Assembly (NCBI GenBank): GCA_964626415.1
Contig: CAZVFH010000016.1
Location: 1-17,243 of the forward strand
Direction of reading: 5' to 3'
Length of the DNA stretch: 17,243 nt
From: CAZVFH01 sp964626415
Lineage (GTDB): Bacteria; Patescibacteriota; UBA1384; XYA2-FULL-43-10; CAINNR01
Each line of letters starts with the position of its first letter. Within the stretch, counting starts at the first letter, position 1. The notes below the pieces were generated by a model. The model was not told the origin of the DNA, made no database searches, and saw nothing but the letters and a program-made list of their open reading frames with translations. Below, piece by piece: positions 1 to 5,526 of the stretch. The position numbers and the translations under genes are program-made.

Positions 1-572
1 AAAATGACTTTTGAAAGTTGATTCTGATTTAAGCGGTAAAGCATATATGACTGATCTTTGGTTTCGTCAATGCCTTTCAAAAGCTGATATGATCCGTCAT
101 TCCCGTGAAGACGGGAATCTACTATTAGTGGATCTCCGCCTCCGCGGAGATGACATTTGATTCGAGCATAATGGCCTGTCGCCAACTTTTCACAGCCAAT
201 CGCTAGTGCCTTTTTCAAAAGCAAATCAAATTTAATTTTTTCGTTGCAAACAATGCAAGGATTTGGTGTCCGCAAATTTTTATATTCTTCTAAAAAATAA
301 TCAACAATCTCTTTTTTAAATTCCTTTTTCGCGTCAATGACATAAAATGGGATATTTAGTTTCGCCGCCACTTTTCTTGCGTCTTCGAGCGCTTCATAAT
401 TGCAACAACGGTTTTCTTTTTGTGAAGAACAGCTCTTGTCATCACAAATAGGGTCACTCCACAATTTCAAAAACAATCCGACTAAATCGTGTCCCTCGTC
501 TTTTAAAATTTTTGCCACCACTGAAGAGTCAACTCCCCCGGACATTGCAATGGCAATTTTTTGCTTTTTCAT
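1..572 (-). CDS. mnmA: tRNA-specific 2-thiouridylase MnmA, 5' part (runs off the left edge)
   Basis: MnmA adenylates and thiolates U34 in the wobble position of Lys, Glu and Gln tRNAs, using sulfur passed on from a cysteine desulfurase. The first 190 codons are visible. They show the PP-loop ATP site SGGVDSS (about residues 11-17), the NPCIVCN segment with the catalytic Cys106 and Cys109, the ATGHYARI motif, and KGIDETKDQSYML. The second catalytic cysteine would lie beyond the edge. The ATG directly follows the TAG stop of the deacetylase gene with no gap, so the two are probably co-translated; no SD is visible. Between HYARI and the KDQSYML block, residues about 140-160 are encoded by a palindromic repeat (96-154), where relatives have a short variable loop. 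The iscS and iscU genes nearby fit its sulfur supply. Identification is secure; whether the insertion-bearing protein is active is unknown. Confidence 0.95.
   Translation of the reverse strand, partial: MKKQKIAIAMSGGVDSSVVAKILKDEGHDLVGLFLKLWSDPICDDKSCSSQKENRCCNYEALEDARKVAAKLNIPFYVIDAKKEFKKEIVDYFLEEYKNLRTPNPCIVCNEKIKFDLLLKKALAIGCEKLATGHYARIKCHLRGGGDPLIVDSRLHGNDGSYQLLKGIDETKDQSYMLYRLNQNQLSKVI
96..154. repeat. GTCAT-ended double-hairpin repeat inside mnmA
   Basis: The element begins GTCAT and ends ATGAC. It holds two perfect 8-bp hairpins: ATTCCCGT/ACGGGAAT with loop GAAG (99-118) and ATCTCCGC/GCGGAGAT with loop CTCC (132-151). It is read through in mnmA without a stop. The first hairpin recurs at 16995-17030 in another gene. 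Confidence 0.9.
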
Positions 573-1391
573 CTATTTTATTGAATTACTTGACGGAGAA
601 ATTTTTAGTGAAAACAGCTCGTTTTTTCGCACATTTGCCAATATTAAATTACAGAGAATTGGTGTTCTAAGTTGTGATTTATAGATGGAAATTGCCTCAT
701 ATTTCTTATTTTCCTCATCACTTGATAATGAAAATTTCTGCCAGTTATGATCAAAATCAATAAGTTTTATTGGGGGCAAAAGGTAAAAACCGTGATGGAG
801 ACCAATGGGTTGGGGGAAATATTTAAAGTGGACAAGGTAGCTATAAGCATAGATATTGGTTGAATTTGAAATTAACGATTCAACAACTTCTCCAATGACA
901 TGGTGATCACTGTGGCGATCGGATTTATCGGGATAAAAAATTATCGTTGGTGAAAAATTTATCATTTCCGAAAGAATTGAATTTGACAATTTATCCTTTG
1001 GTGTATTTTTCAATTGACCGTCGGGAAAATCAAGAAATTTTAAATCGTCTTTTTTGACTCCCAGTTTTGAAGTTGCTTGAAAAAACTCTTCGTCTCGGTC
1101 TTGCCCAAATTTTCGCCGGTTTCCGTCAGTAACCAAAACAATCTTAACCTTGGCCCCAACTTCAACTGATCTTTGGATGTAGCCACCAACTGCTAATGTC
1201 TCATCGTCCTGATGAGGCGAAATAATTAAAACTTTATCAGATGATTTTGGTTCGACTATATCTAATAAAAAGAAAATTGATGGCTGTGGCAAAACCGAAA
1301 ACTCGCGAATAAGCAAAGAAAAAATCGTCGTCGCAACTAAAACTGCGACGATTATAATAACAATGAAATTTTTTCTCGAAATTCTTCGCAT
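573..1391 (-). CDS. Membrane-anchored PIG-L / LmbE-family deacetylase
   Basis: This is a zinc-dependent N-deacetylase of the PIG-L/LmbE family, which removes acetyl groups from GlcNAc-type sugars. Metal-site motifs are present: HQDDE at residues 60-64 (the family's PHxDDE) and HSDH at 160-163 (HxDH). One N-terminal hydrophobic segment (about residues 9-28) after a basic start suggests that the catalytic domain lies outside the membrane. Length (272 aa) is normal for an anchored member. The stop abuts the mnmA ATG. No SD precedes the ATG; a TTTAAT box (1402-1397) with TTGAAA 19 bp upstream would start transcription within about 1 nt of the ATG, so the mRNA may be leaderless (weak). A role in modifying envelope glycan is inferred from the family and from the polysaccharide genes to the right; the true substrate cannot be read. 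Confidence 0.85.
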   Translation of the reverse strand: MRRISRKNFIVIIIVAVLVATTIFSLLIREFSVLPQPSIFFLLDIVEPKSSDKVLIISPHQDDETLAVGGYIQRSVEVGAKVKIVLVTDGNRRKFGQDRDEEFFQATSKLGVKKDDLKFLDFPDGQLKNTPKDKLSNSILSEMINFSPTIIFYPDKSDRHSDHHVIGEVVESLISNSTNIYAYSYLVHFKYFPQPIGLHHGFYLLPPIKLIDFDHNWQKFSLSSDEENKKYEAISIYKSQLRTPILCNLILANVRKNELFSLKISPSSNSIK

Positions 1392-1431
1392 AATATATTA
1401 AATTTTTGAAATCAAATTTAATTTCAATTGT

Positions 1432-1528
1432 AATTCTAACACTGACTCAACTACACTGACTGAGCACTGACTAATTTCGATTTCAATCGTCAGTGTTAAG
1501 TCAATGTGACAAAGTCAGTGTTAGAATT
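1432..1528. repeat. MITE-like element, copy 1, with 16-bp terminal inverted repeats
   Basis: The ends are perfect inverted repeats: AATTCTAACACTGACT (1432-1447) and AGTCAGTGTTAGAATT (1513-1528). The interior carries several CACTGAC units. The right end overlaps the iscU 3' end and supplies its TAA stop. A second copy in the same orientation lies at 3690-3790. No coding capacity. Confidence 0.92.
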
Positions 1529-1955
1529 TCCCTTTTTTTCGATAATCTTTTATCGCAGACCTTACTCCTTCTTCGGCCAAAATTGAGCAGTGATATTTTG
1601 CCGGCGGAAACTTGCCCATTTCTTTGGCAATTTGGGCTGAAGTGATTTTTAACGCTTCGTCAATTGATTTTCCTTTGACCATTTCGGTGGCAATTGACGA
1701 CGACGCGATCGCCGCCCCACAACCAAGTGTTTGAAATTTTATATCGGAAATGTATTCTTCTGAATCTTTTCCCTTAACTTTTAGCTTTTCACTTTTAGCT
1801 TTTAACTTGCGGATTTTTATTAAGATAAAAATCCGCATCACATCCCCACAATTCGGATTTCCAACAGTGCCAACTCCATCGGAATTCTTAATAACTCCCA
1901 AGTTTTTGGGATTTCGAAAATGTTCCATAACTTTTTCTGAATACATATTTTCCAT
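1521..1955 (-). CDS. iscU: Fe-S cluster scaffold protein IscU/NifU-like
   Basis: IscU assembles Fe-S clusters on three cysteines with sulfur from IscS. All three are present: Cys36 (GNPNCGD), Cys79 (TLGCGAA) and Cys123 (YHCSIL). The start chosen is the ATG at 1955 because AAGGAG lies 4-5 nt upstream; an in-frame extension to 2000 has no SD support, and an ATG three codons later (MYSEK) matches where most family members begin. The protein has 144 residues. A Lys-rich insertion (KLKAKSEKLKVKG) just after the first Cys region is encoded by tandem 7-bp repeats (1778-1812) and is absent from typical family members. The stop codon lies inside the terminal inverted repeat of the element at 1432-1528. 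It belongs functionally with iscS upstream, although a small plus-strand gene separates the two. Confidence 0.94.
   Translation of the reverse strand: MENMYSEKVMEHFRNPKNLGVIKNSDGVGTVGNPNCGDVMRIFILIKIRKLKAKSEKLKVKGKDSEEYISDIKFQTLGCGAAIASSSIATEMVKGKSIDEALKITSAQIAKEMGKFPPAKYHCSILAEEGVRSAIKDYRKKGKF
1778..1812. repeat. Tandem heptamer array inside iscU
   Basis: Five 7-bp units in register: CTTTTAG, CTTTTCA, CTTTTAG, CTTTTAA, CTTGCGG. The second unit is a cyclic form of the AAAAGTG unit (reverse strand) repeated at 5360-5394. Read in frame it gives a Lys-rich loop in IscU. Confidence 0.85.
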
Positions 1956-1963
1956 AAAACTCC

Positions 1964-1992
1964 TTGACTTAATTAATATTGTTTGATATTGT
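1964..1992 (+). promoter_or_regulatory. Sigma-70-type promoter of the small gene at 2022
   Basis: TTGACT (1964-1969) and TATTGT (1987-1992) are separated by 17 bp. It overlaps the 5' side of iscU on the opposite strand, so the two genes are transcribed divergently from the same short stretch. Confidence 0.6.
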
Positions 1993-2021
1993 GTATTCAA
2001 TCCGCAACGGAGGTGGTCAGT

Positions 2022-2213
2022 ATGCCTGAATTTGATTCTTTTACTTTACTGTTTGCGCTTACATTTGTTGGTGTTACAATTTATTCGATAATTAACCGAA
2101 TACTATGTCACAGAGAAAGAATTGCAATGATCAAGGCGGGAATGAATCCTTTTGAATACCATACGGAAGAAGATGAGGAAGAAGATGAAATATGTGCCCC
2201 AAGCATTCATTAA
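2022..2213 (+). CDS. Small single-pass membrane protein with acidic tail (63 aa)
   Basis: Start is the ATG at 2022, preceded by a strong GGAGGTG SD (2009-2015); an upstream in-frame ATG at 1983 lies inside the promoter and is rejected. The protein has one hydrophobic segment (about residues 7-24), then a basic stretch RILCHRERIAMIKAGMNP, then a strongly acidic run (EEDEEEDE). The RERxAMIKAGM segment resembles that in many small bacterial membrane proteins with an 'RE-x-x-AMIE-x-GM' signature (DUF6249-like); this is recall, not a search. It is monocistronic, with its own promoter and terminator, and lies on the strand opposite the isc genes it separates. Function is unknown. Confidence 0.8.
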   Translation: MPEFDSFTLLFALTFVGVTIYSIINRILCHRERIAMIKAGMNPFEYHTEEDEEEDEICAPSIH

Positions 2214-2220
2214 GTTTGTT

Positions 2221-2246
2221 GCTCGCCACTCCGGCGGGCTTTTTTT
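2221..2246 (+). terminator. Intrinsic terminator of the small gene
   Basis: Stem GCTCGCC/GGCGGGC (7 bp, one G-T pair), loop ACTCC, followed by seven T. It begins 7 nt after the stop codon. Confidence 0.88.
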
Positions 2247-2253
2247 ATACAGG

Positions 2254-2334
2254 AATGGATGACGAATTAAACTAATAGCAAATGGCTAATAAATCTCATT
2301 CGCTATTAGTCATTAGTTTCATTCGCTATCCATT
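2254..2334. repeat. Palindromic element overlapping the iscS 3' end
   Basis: Outer arms AATGGAT (2254-2260) and ATCCATT (2328-2334) enclose inner arms ACTAATAGC (2271-2279) and GCTATTAGT (2302-2310). The right outer arm supplies the last codons and the TAG stop of iscS. Confidence 0.75.
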
Positions 2335-3678
2335 TGTGCCAAACGGGCTCATTTTCCGCAATTTTTTAACAATCGGTGGCAAAACTTTTAAAACGCGATC
2401 AATTTCTGTTTCGGTTGTATTTTTGCCCAGCGTGAAACGGATTGAGCCGTGGCACTGCTCGGGTTTTAATCCCATTGATAAAAGAACATGCGACGGTGAA
2501 AGTGATCCCGAAGTGCAAGCCGAACCGGTTGATGCCGCAATCCCCTCCATATCCAAATTTAAAAGAATTGACTCACCCTCGGCATTTATAAAAGAGATAT
2601 TAACATTGCTTGGACTGCGAAATTCCCGACTACCGTTTAAAAAAGAATTGGGAATATTTTTTAAGATGCCATCAATTAGTTTGGTTTGCAGTTTTTGAAT
2701 TTGTGATTTCGAATTTGTTTCGAATTTCGGATTTCGGATTTCGGATTTTTGAATTATATCTACTGCTTTTCCAAATCCAACGATCCCCGCCACATTCTCC
2801 GTTCCGGCGCGCATTTTATACTCTTGCCCGCCACCAACGATTTGATGTGTAATTGGCGTTCCTTTTCGAACATACAAAAGCCCGATTCCTTTCGGACCAT
2901 AAATCTTATGCGCCGACATTGTTAAAAGATCAACATGCAAAAAATCAACATTCATTTTAAAATATTCCGCCGCTTGAACAGCATCGGTATGGAAATAAAC
3001 ACGAGAAATTGGTTGTTGAAAATTAGAAATTTGTTTGGAAATTGGAAATTGGGAGTTAGAATTTTTTCCACTTTCTACTTTCATTTTTCCATACAAATTT
3101 CTATTTTCTATCAACCTTTTTCCATTTACTTTTTCGATCATTTGTCCAATCAATCGTATCGGTTGAACTGTTCCAATTTCATTATTAACATACATTATTG
3201 AAACGAGAACAGTATTCGAGCGAATTGCTTTTTCAACATCGTCGACACTAATTAACCCCTCTTTGTTTGGTGAAATATATGTTGCCTCAATTTTCCCCTC
3301 ATTTTCTAGCTCTTTCACAACTTCCAAAACCGCATGATGTTCAAAGGCCGAAGTTATGATATGGGGTTTGAATGATTCGTAATTTCGTAATTTCGCTAGA
3401 TTCGTAATTTCGTAGGGGGTAAGCGCTTCAATGAATCCGCGAACCGCCAAATTATTCGCCTCGCTCCCGCCGGAAGTAAAAATAATTTCCGTTGTCTTGC
3501 AACCCAAAAAATTAGCGATTTTTTCTCGCGCATTATCAATTGCTACTCTCGCCTCTTGTCCAAAAAAGTGAACAGACGAAGCGTTGCCAAACTTATCAGA
3601 AAAATAAGACAACATTGCGACAATAACTTTGGGATCAACTGGAGTTGTAGCAGAATGATCTAAATAAATTCTTTTCAT
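2326..3678 (-). CDS. iscS: Cysteine desulfurase (IscS/NifS)
   Basis: A PLP enzyme that converts cysteine to alanine and carries the sulfur as a persulfide for IscU, and probably for MnmA. PLP lysine is Lys258 (SAHKIYGPKG); the persulfide cysteine is Cys388 (GSACTSGSLSPSHVL); HTDAVQAA and the N-terminal YLDHSATTPVD are also typical. At 450 aa it is about 50-60 residues longer than usual. Three insertions account for this, each encoded by simple or dispersed repeats: YEITNLAKLRNYE (3379-3419), about 35 extra residues before VYFHTDA (heptamers near 3035-3062), and SEIRNPKFETNSKSQIQ (2703-2757). All keep the frame. The ATG at 3678 has no SD. The stop lies within the palindrome at 2254-2334. A MITE-like element begins 12 nt upstream of the ATG. 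Confidence 0.96.
   Translation of the reverse strand: MKRIYLDHSATTPVDPKVIVAMLSYFSDKFGNASSVHFFGQEARVAIDNAREKIANFLGCKTTEIIFTSGGSEANNLAVRGFIEALTPYEITNLAKLRNYESFKPHIITSAFEHHAVLEVVKELENEGKIEATYISPNKEGLISVDDVEKAIRSNTVLVSIMYVNNEIGTVQPIRLIGQMIEKVNGKRLIENRNLYGKMKVESGKNSNSQFPISKQISNFQQPISRVYFHTDAVQAAEYFKMNVDFLHVDLLTMSAHKIYGPKGIGLLYVRKGTPITHQIVGGGQEYKMRAGTENVAGIVGFGKAVDIIQKSEIRNPKFETNSKSQIQKLQTKLIDGILKNIPNSFLNGSREFRSPSNVNISFINAEGESILLNLDMEGIAASTGSACTSGSLSPSHVLLSMGLKPEQCHGSIRFTLGKNTTETEIDRVLKVLPPIVKKLRKMSPFGTNG
2703..2757. repeat. ATTTCGG heptamer array inside iscS
   Basis: Three perfect ATTTCGG units at 2724-2744 with degenerate units on both sides. In the iscS frame the array encodes a polar loop, SEIRNPKFETNSKSQIQ, not expected in the family at this place. 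Confidence 0.8.
3014..3062. repeat. TTGGAAA-type heptamer array inside iscS
   Basis: Two perfect TTGGAAA units (3035-3041, 3042-3048) followed in register by TTGGGAG and TTAGAAT, with weaker units upstream. The DNA beyond it to about 3110 is also repetitive (ACTTTCT-like). In frame it encodes most of a roughly 35-residue insertion before the HTDAVQAA block of IscS. Confidence 0.75.
3379..3419. repeat. 41-bp dispersed repeat, copy inside iscS
   Basis: The stretch starts GTAATTTCGTAATTTCG and ends TTTCGTAGGGGG. A second copy at 8114-8154 lies between genes and differs at 2 of 41 positions. Here it is translated as part of an insertion near residue 90-100 of IscS. Confidence 0.9.
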
Positions 3679-3689
3679 ATTTAAGTTGA

Positions 3690-3790
3690 AATTCTAACTC
3701 TGACTTGACCACACTGACTCAGCACTGACCAGACAACTTCCGATTCCATTGTCAGTGAAAAGTCAATGTAAATAAGTCAGTGTTAGAATT
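3690..3790. repeat. MITE-like element, copy 2
   Basis: Ends are AATTCTAACTCTGACT (3690-3705) and AGTCAGTGTTAGAATT (3775-3790), inverted repeats with one mismatch. Same orientation and similar interior as the copy at 1432-1528. Its right end overlaps the stop codon of the antitoxin gene; its left end lies 12 nt upstream of the iscS ATG. Confidence 0.92.
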
Positions 3791-3998
3791 ACCTTTTAAT
3801 ATCCTTTGCGATCTTTCTTAAGTCCTCAACACACTTCTTACATCCTTCTCCTGAAACCGCAGACTGATATTTGTCTGACGGGAGTAAATAGGCAATCGGC
3901 CGAGAATAGCGACTGACTTGAAAAACTTCGCCAGCTTCAACTTCGCGAAGAATTTTCGAAATTTGATTTTGTAGTTCGTTAACATTAATGTTTTTCAT
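3789..3998 (-). CDS. Phd/YefM-family antitoxin, apparently without a partner
   Basis: The protein (69 aa, MKNINVNELQNQISKIL...) has the Phd/YefM DNA-binding N-terminus: a short strand, the helix NELQNQISKILREVEAGE, and the FQVSRYSRPIAYLLP strand pair. Start is the ATG at 3998; a longer in-frame ORF reaches 4034 but runs through the -35 and -10 boxes. The promoter places the transcript start at the A of this ATG, so the message is probably leaderless, in line with the absence of an SD. The C-terminus, where antitoxins normally wrap the toxin, is short and carries CKKC. No toxin gene adjoins: downstream is a MITE-like element, then iscS. It could be an orphan regulator, or the toxin may have been lost. 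The stop TAA overlaps the element's terminal repeat. Confidence 0.82.
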   Translation of the reverse strand: MKNINVNELQNQISKILREVEAGEVFQVSRYSRPIAYLLPSDKYQSAVSGEGCKKCVEDLRKIAKDIKR

Positions 3999-4004
3999 AA
4001 TTGT

Positions 4005-4034
4005 AGTGTAACATTTAAGGTAACATTTTGTCAA
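4005..4034 (-). promoter_or_regulatory. Promoter and candidate operator of the antitoxin gene
   Basis: On the minus strand TTGACA (4034-4029) and TACACT (4010-4005) are 18 bp apart; the predicted start is at 3998, the first base of the ATG. Between and over them the 9-mer AAATGTTAC occurs twice, 3 bp apart, a possible operator for autoregulation as is usual in Phd/YefM systems. Confidence 0.7.
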
Positions 4035-4081
4035 GTTCCTTTATAAAGATAAACACTCTGCGATAAAAGTCACGGTTTTTG

Positions 4082-4110
4082 TTGACAAATGTTGATATTT
4101 TGCCTAGTAT
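4082..4110 (+). promoter_or_regulatory. Sigma-70-type promoter of the gene at 4141
   Basis: TTGACA (4082-4087) and TAGTAT (4105-4110) with 17-bp spacing, about 24 nt upstream of a strong SD (GGAGGTGA, 4130-4137). Confidence 0.7.
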
Positions 4111-4140
4111 CATATTGTACGCAATTACCGGAGGTGAGCG

Positions 4141-4548
4141 ATGACTTCACAGATATTTTGGGGAGCAATTGCATTAATCGCTGTGGTTGTTATTTTGCGT
4201 CAGAAAAAAAGGGAAGCGATTGAAATTGTGAGGGGAATAAGCGAAGAGTTCCCAAAACACAGATTTTGGATCGACCCTAGTTTTTCCACCAAATACCAAG
4301 TGGATTTCGAGCGAATTTTACGAAAGCAAGCAATAGCAAAATGCGAATGCGATGCTGATATTAAGATATATTATAATTTTGGTCAGGTCAAAGTTGTTTA
4401 TGGGGAAAATCCACACCTTGACTACTTTTACAAGCCAATCCCCATGTTTAATGGCGACCCAACTGGAAGTTGGCTGGCAGAACTTGCAATTCGATTAGCT
4501 AGACAAGCAGAGTGTCAGCAAGAATTAGAACCAGAAACGACACACTAG
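4141..4548 (+). CDS. Uncharacterised single-pass membrane protein (135 aa)
   Basis: I do not recognise a family. The ATG follows GGAGGTGA by 3 nt, so the start is well supported. One N-terminal hydrophobic segment (about residues 4-19) is followed by a basic QKKREA and a soluble domain of about 110 residues containing IDPSFSTKYQVDFERIL, a CEC pair, an aromatic-rich stretch (DIKIYYNFGQVKVVYG) and a Gln/Glu-rich tail. The soluble part looks globular rather than low-complexity. It is monocistronic, with its own promoter and a terminator whose stem-loop contains the stop codon. It faces the convergent tatD gene. No functional link to its neighbours is evident. Confidence 0.75.
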   Translation: MTSQIFWGAIALIAVVVILRQKKREAIEIVRGISEEFPKHRFWIDPSFSTKYQVDFERILRKQAIAKCECDADIKIYYNFGQVKVVYGENPHLDYFYKPIPMFNGDPTGSWLAELAIRLARQAECQQELEPETTH

Positions 4549-4561
4549 TGTCGGTTTTTTT
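4538..4561 (+). terminator. Intrinsic terminator containing the stop codon
   Basis: Stem CGACAC/GTGTCG, loop ACTA, then G and seven T. The TAG stop of the gene (4546-4548) spans the loop and the first base of the right arm. Confidence 0.85.
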
Positions 4562-5348
4562 ATTTTATTCCAAACAACCCCATCGCCTTTTTTGTTGTTT
4601 GGCGTTCGACATCGGAGAGTGAGATGTTTTTTATTTCAGCAATTTTCTCGGCGACTTTAATGACATTTGCCGGTTCGTTTCGCTTGCCACGAAATGGTTC
4701 AGGCGTAAGATATGGACAATCGGTTTCAATCATCAATGATCCAAGTGGCAACTCTTTTATTATTCTTTCGATCTCAGAATCTTTCCCAAATGTAATGTTT
4801 CCGGTAAAAGAAATTGCCATCCCAATTTCTAAAATCTTTTTTGCAAACTCCCAATCGGAGGAAAAACAGTGTAGAACTCCGCGAATATCCTTTTGGCAAC
4901 TTTTTAAAATCGCGTAAACATCTGATTCCGCTTCACGACAATGGACGATTAAAGGCAAGCGAAGCTCAATTGAAAGATCGATCATTTGCTCAAAACAAAA
5001 AATCTGTTGTTCGCGATTTGGATATTTTGAAAATTTTGATGATCTTTTTAAATAATAGTAATCGAGCCCGCACTCGCCGATTGCAACAACTTTCGAATGG
5101 TTTGCCAGAGTAAAAAGTTTTTGCTTGGCTTCGATATCAAGATCAAGCGCTGAATGCGGATGAATACCAACTGCGGCGAAAACTTCCGGATATTTGCGCG
5201 CAAGATCAACCGATTTCTTTGATGAATCGACATCAACCCCAACATTTAAAATCCGCCGAACATCAACGGCAATTGCCCTGCCAAGGACTTGGTGGACTTC
5301 ATTTTTGAAGTCAGGAAAATCAAGATGTGCGTGAGTGTCGATAAACAT
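4560..5348 (-). CDS. tatD: TatD-family metal-dependent deoxyribonuclease
   Basis: TatD proteins are cytoplasmic metal-dependent nucleases of the amidohydrolase fold (3'-5' exonuclease, DNA repair). The metal ligands can be read: His6 and His8 (THAHLDF), Glu92 (GECGLDY), His136 (VHCREAESD), His160 (LHCFSSDW) and Asp210 (ETDCPYLTPEPFRGKRNEP). Length, 262 aa, is normal. The ATG at 5348 begins the canonical FIDTHAHLD; no SD is visible and a heptamer array lies immediately upstream. It follows the O-antigen ligase-like gene by 121 bp and may be read from the same transcript. The stop codon falls in the T-run of the opposing terminator, a tight convergent end. Confidence 0.94.
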   Translation of the reverse strand: MFIDTHAHLDFPDFKNEVHQVLGRAIAVDVRRILNVGVDVDSSKKSVDLARKYPEVFAAVGIHPHSALDLDIEAKQKLFTLANHSKVVAIGECGLDYYYLKRSSKFSKYPNREQQIFCFEQMIDLSIELRLPLIVHCREAESDVYAILKSCQKDIRGVLHCFSSDWEFAKKILEIGMAISFTGNITFGKDSEIERIIKELPLGSLMIETDCPYLTPEPFRGKRNEPANVIKVAEKIAEIKNISLSDVERQTTKKAMGLFGIK

Positions 5349-5359
5349 ATGAAATAGTT

Positions 5360-5394
5360 AAAAGTGAAAAGTGAAAAGTGAAAAGTGAAAAGTC
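5360..5394. repeat. AAAAGTG heptamer array upstream of tatD
   Basis: Four perfect AAAAGTG units and one AAAAGTC unit in tandem. It ends 12 bp from the tatD ATG. The unit is the same family as that inside iscU (1778-1812). Confidence 0.92.
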
Positions 5395-5462
5395 GGAGGG
5401 AAAATTTAGAAATCCGAATGATGAATGACGAAATAAATTCCGAATTCCAACTTACGATTTCA

Positions 5463-5526
5463 TCATTCCTCATTCTGGTTTCGTCATTTGTTCGTCATTC
5501 CTCATTCTGACTTCGTCATTTGATTC
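5463..5526. repeat. Two tandem ~32-bp units built of 7-bp words
   Basis: Units 5463-5494 and 5495-5526 share TCATTCC, TCATTCT, a xxTTCG word and TCATTTG in the same order with few changes. From 5470 the array encodes the polar C-terminus (NDEVRMRNDEQMTKPE) and stop of the O-antigen ligase-like gene. Confidence 0.85.

Noticed and set aside
400..684. Plus-strand open frame of 94 codons across the mnmA/deacetylase junction
   Set aside because: It is antisense to two clearly recognisable genes, has no SD, and the peptide resembles no family.
5246..5473. Minus-strand open frame of 75 codons upstream of tatD
   Set aside because: It overlaps tatD in another frame, and much of its peptide (FTFHFSLFTF) is translated AAAAGTG heptamers.
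5360..5526. Possible CRISPR-like array
   Set aside because: Units are 7 or 32 bp and directly tandem with no unique spacers; no cas genes are present.
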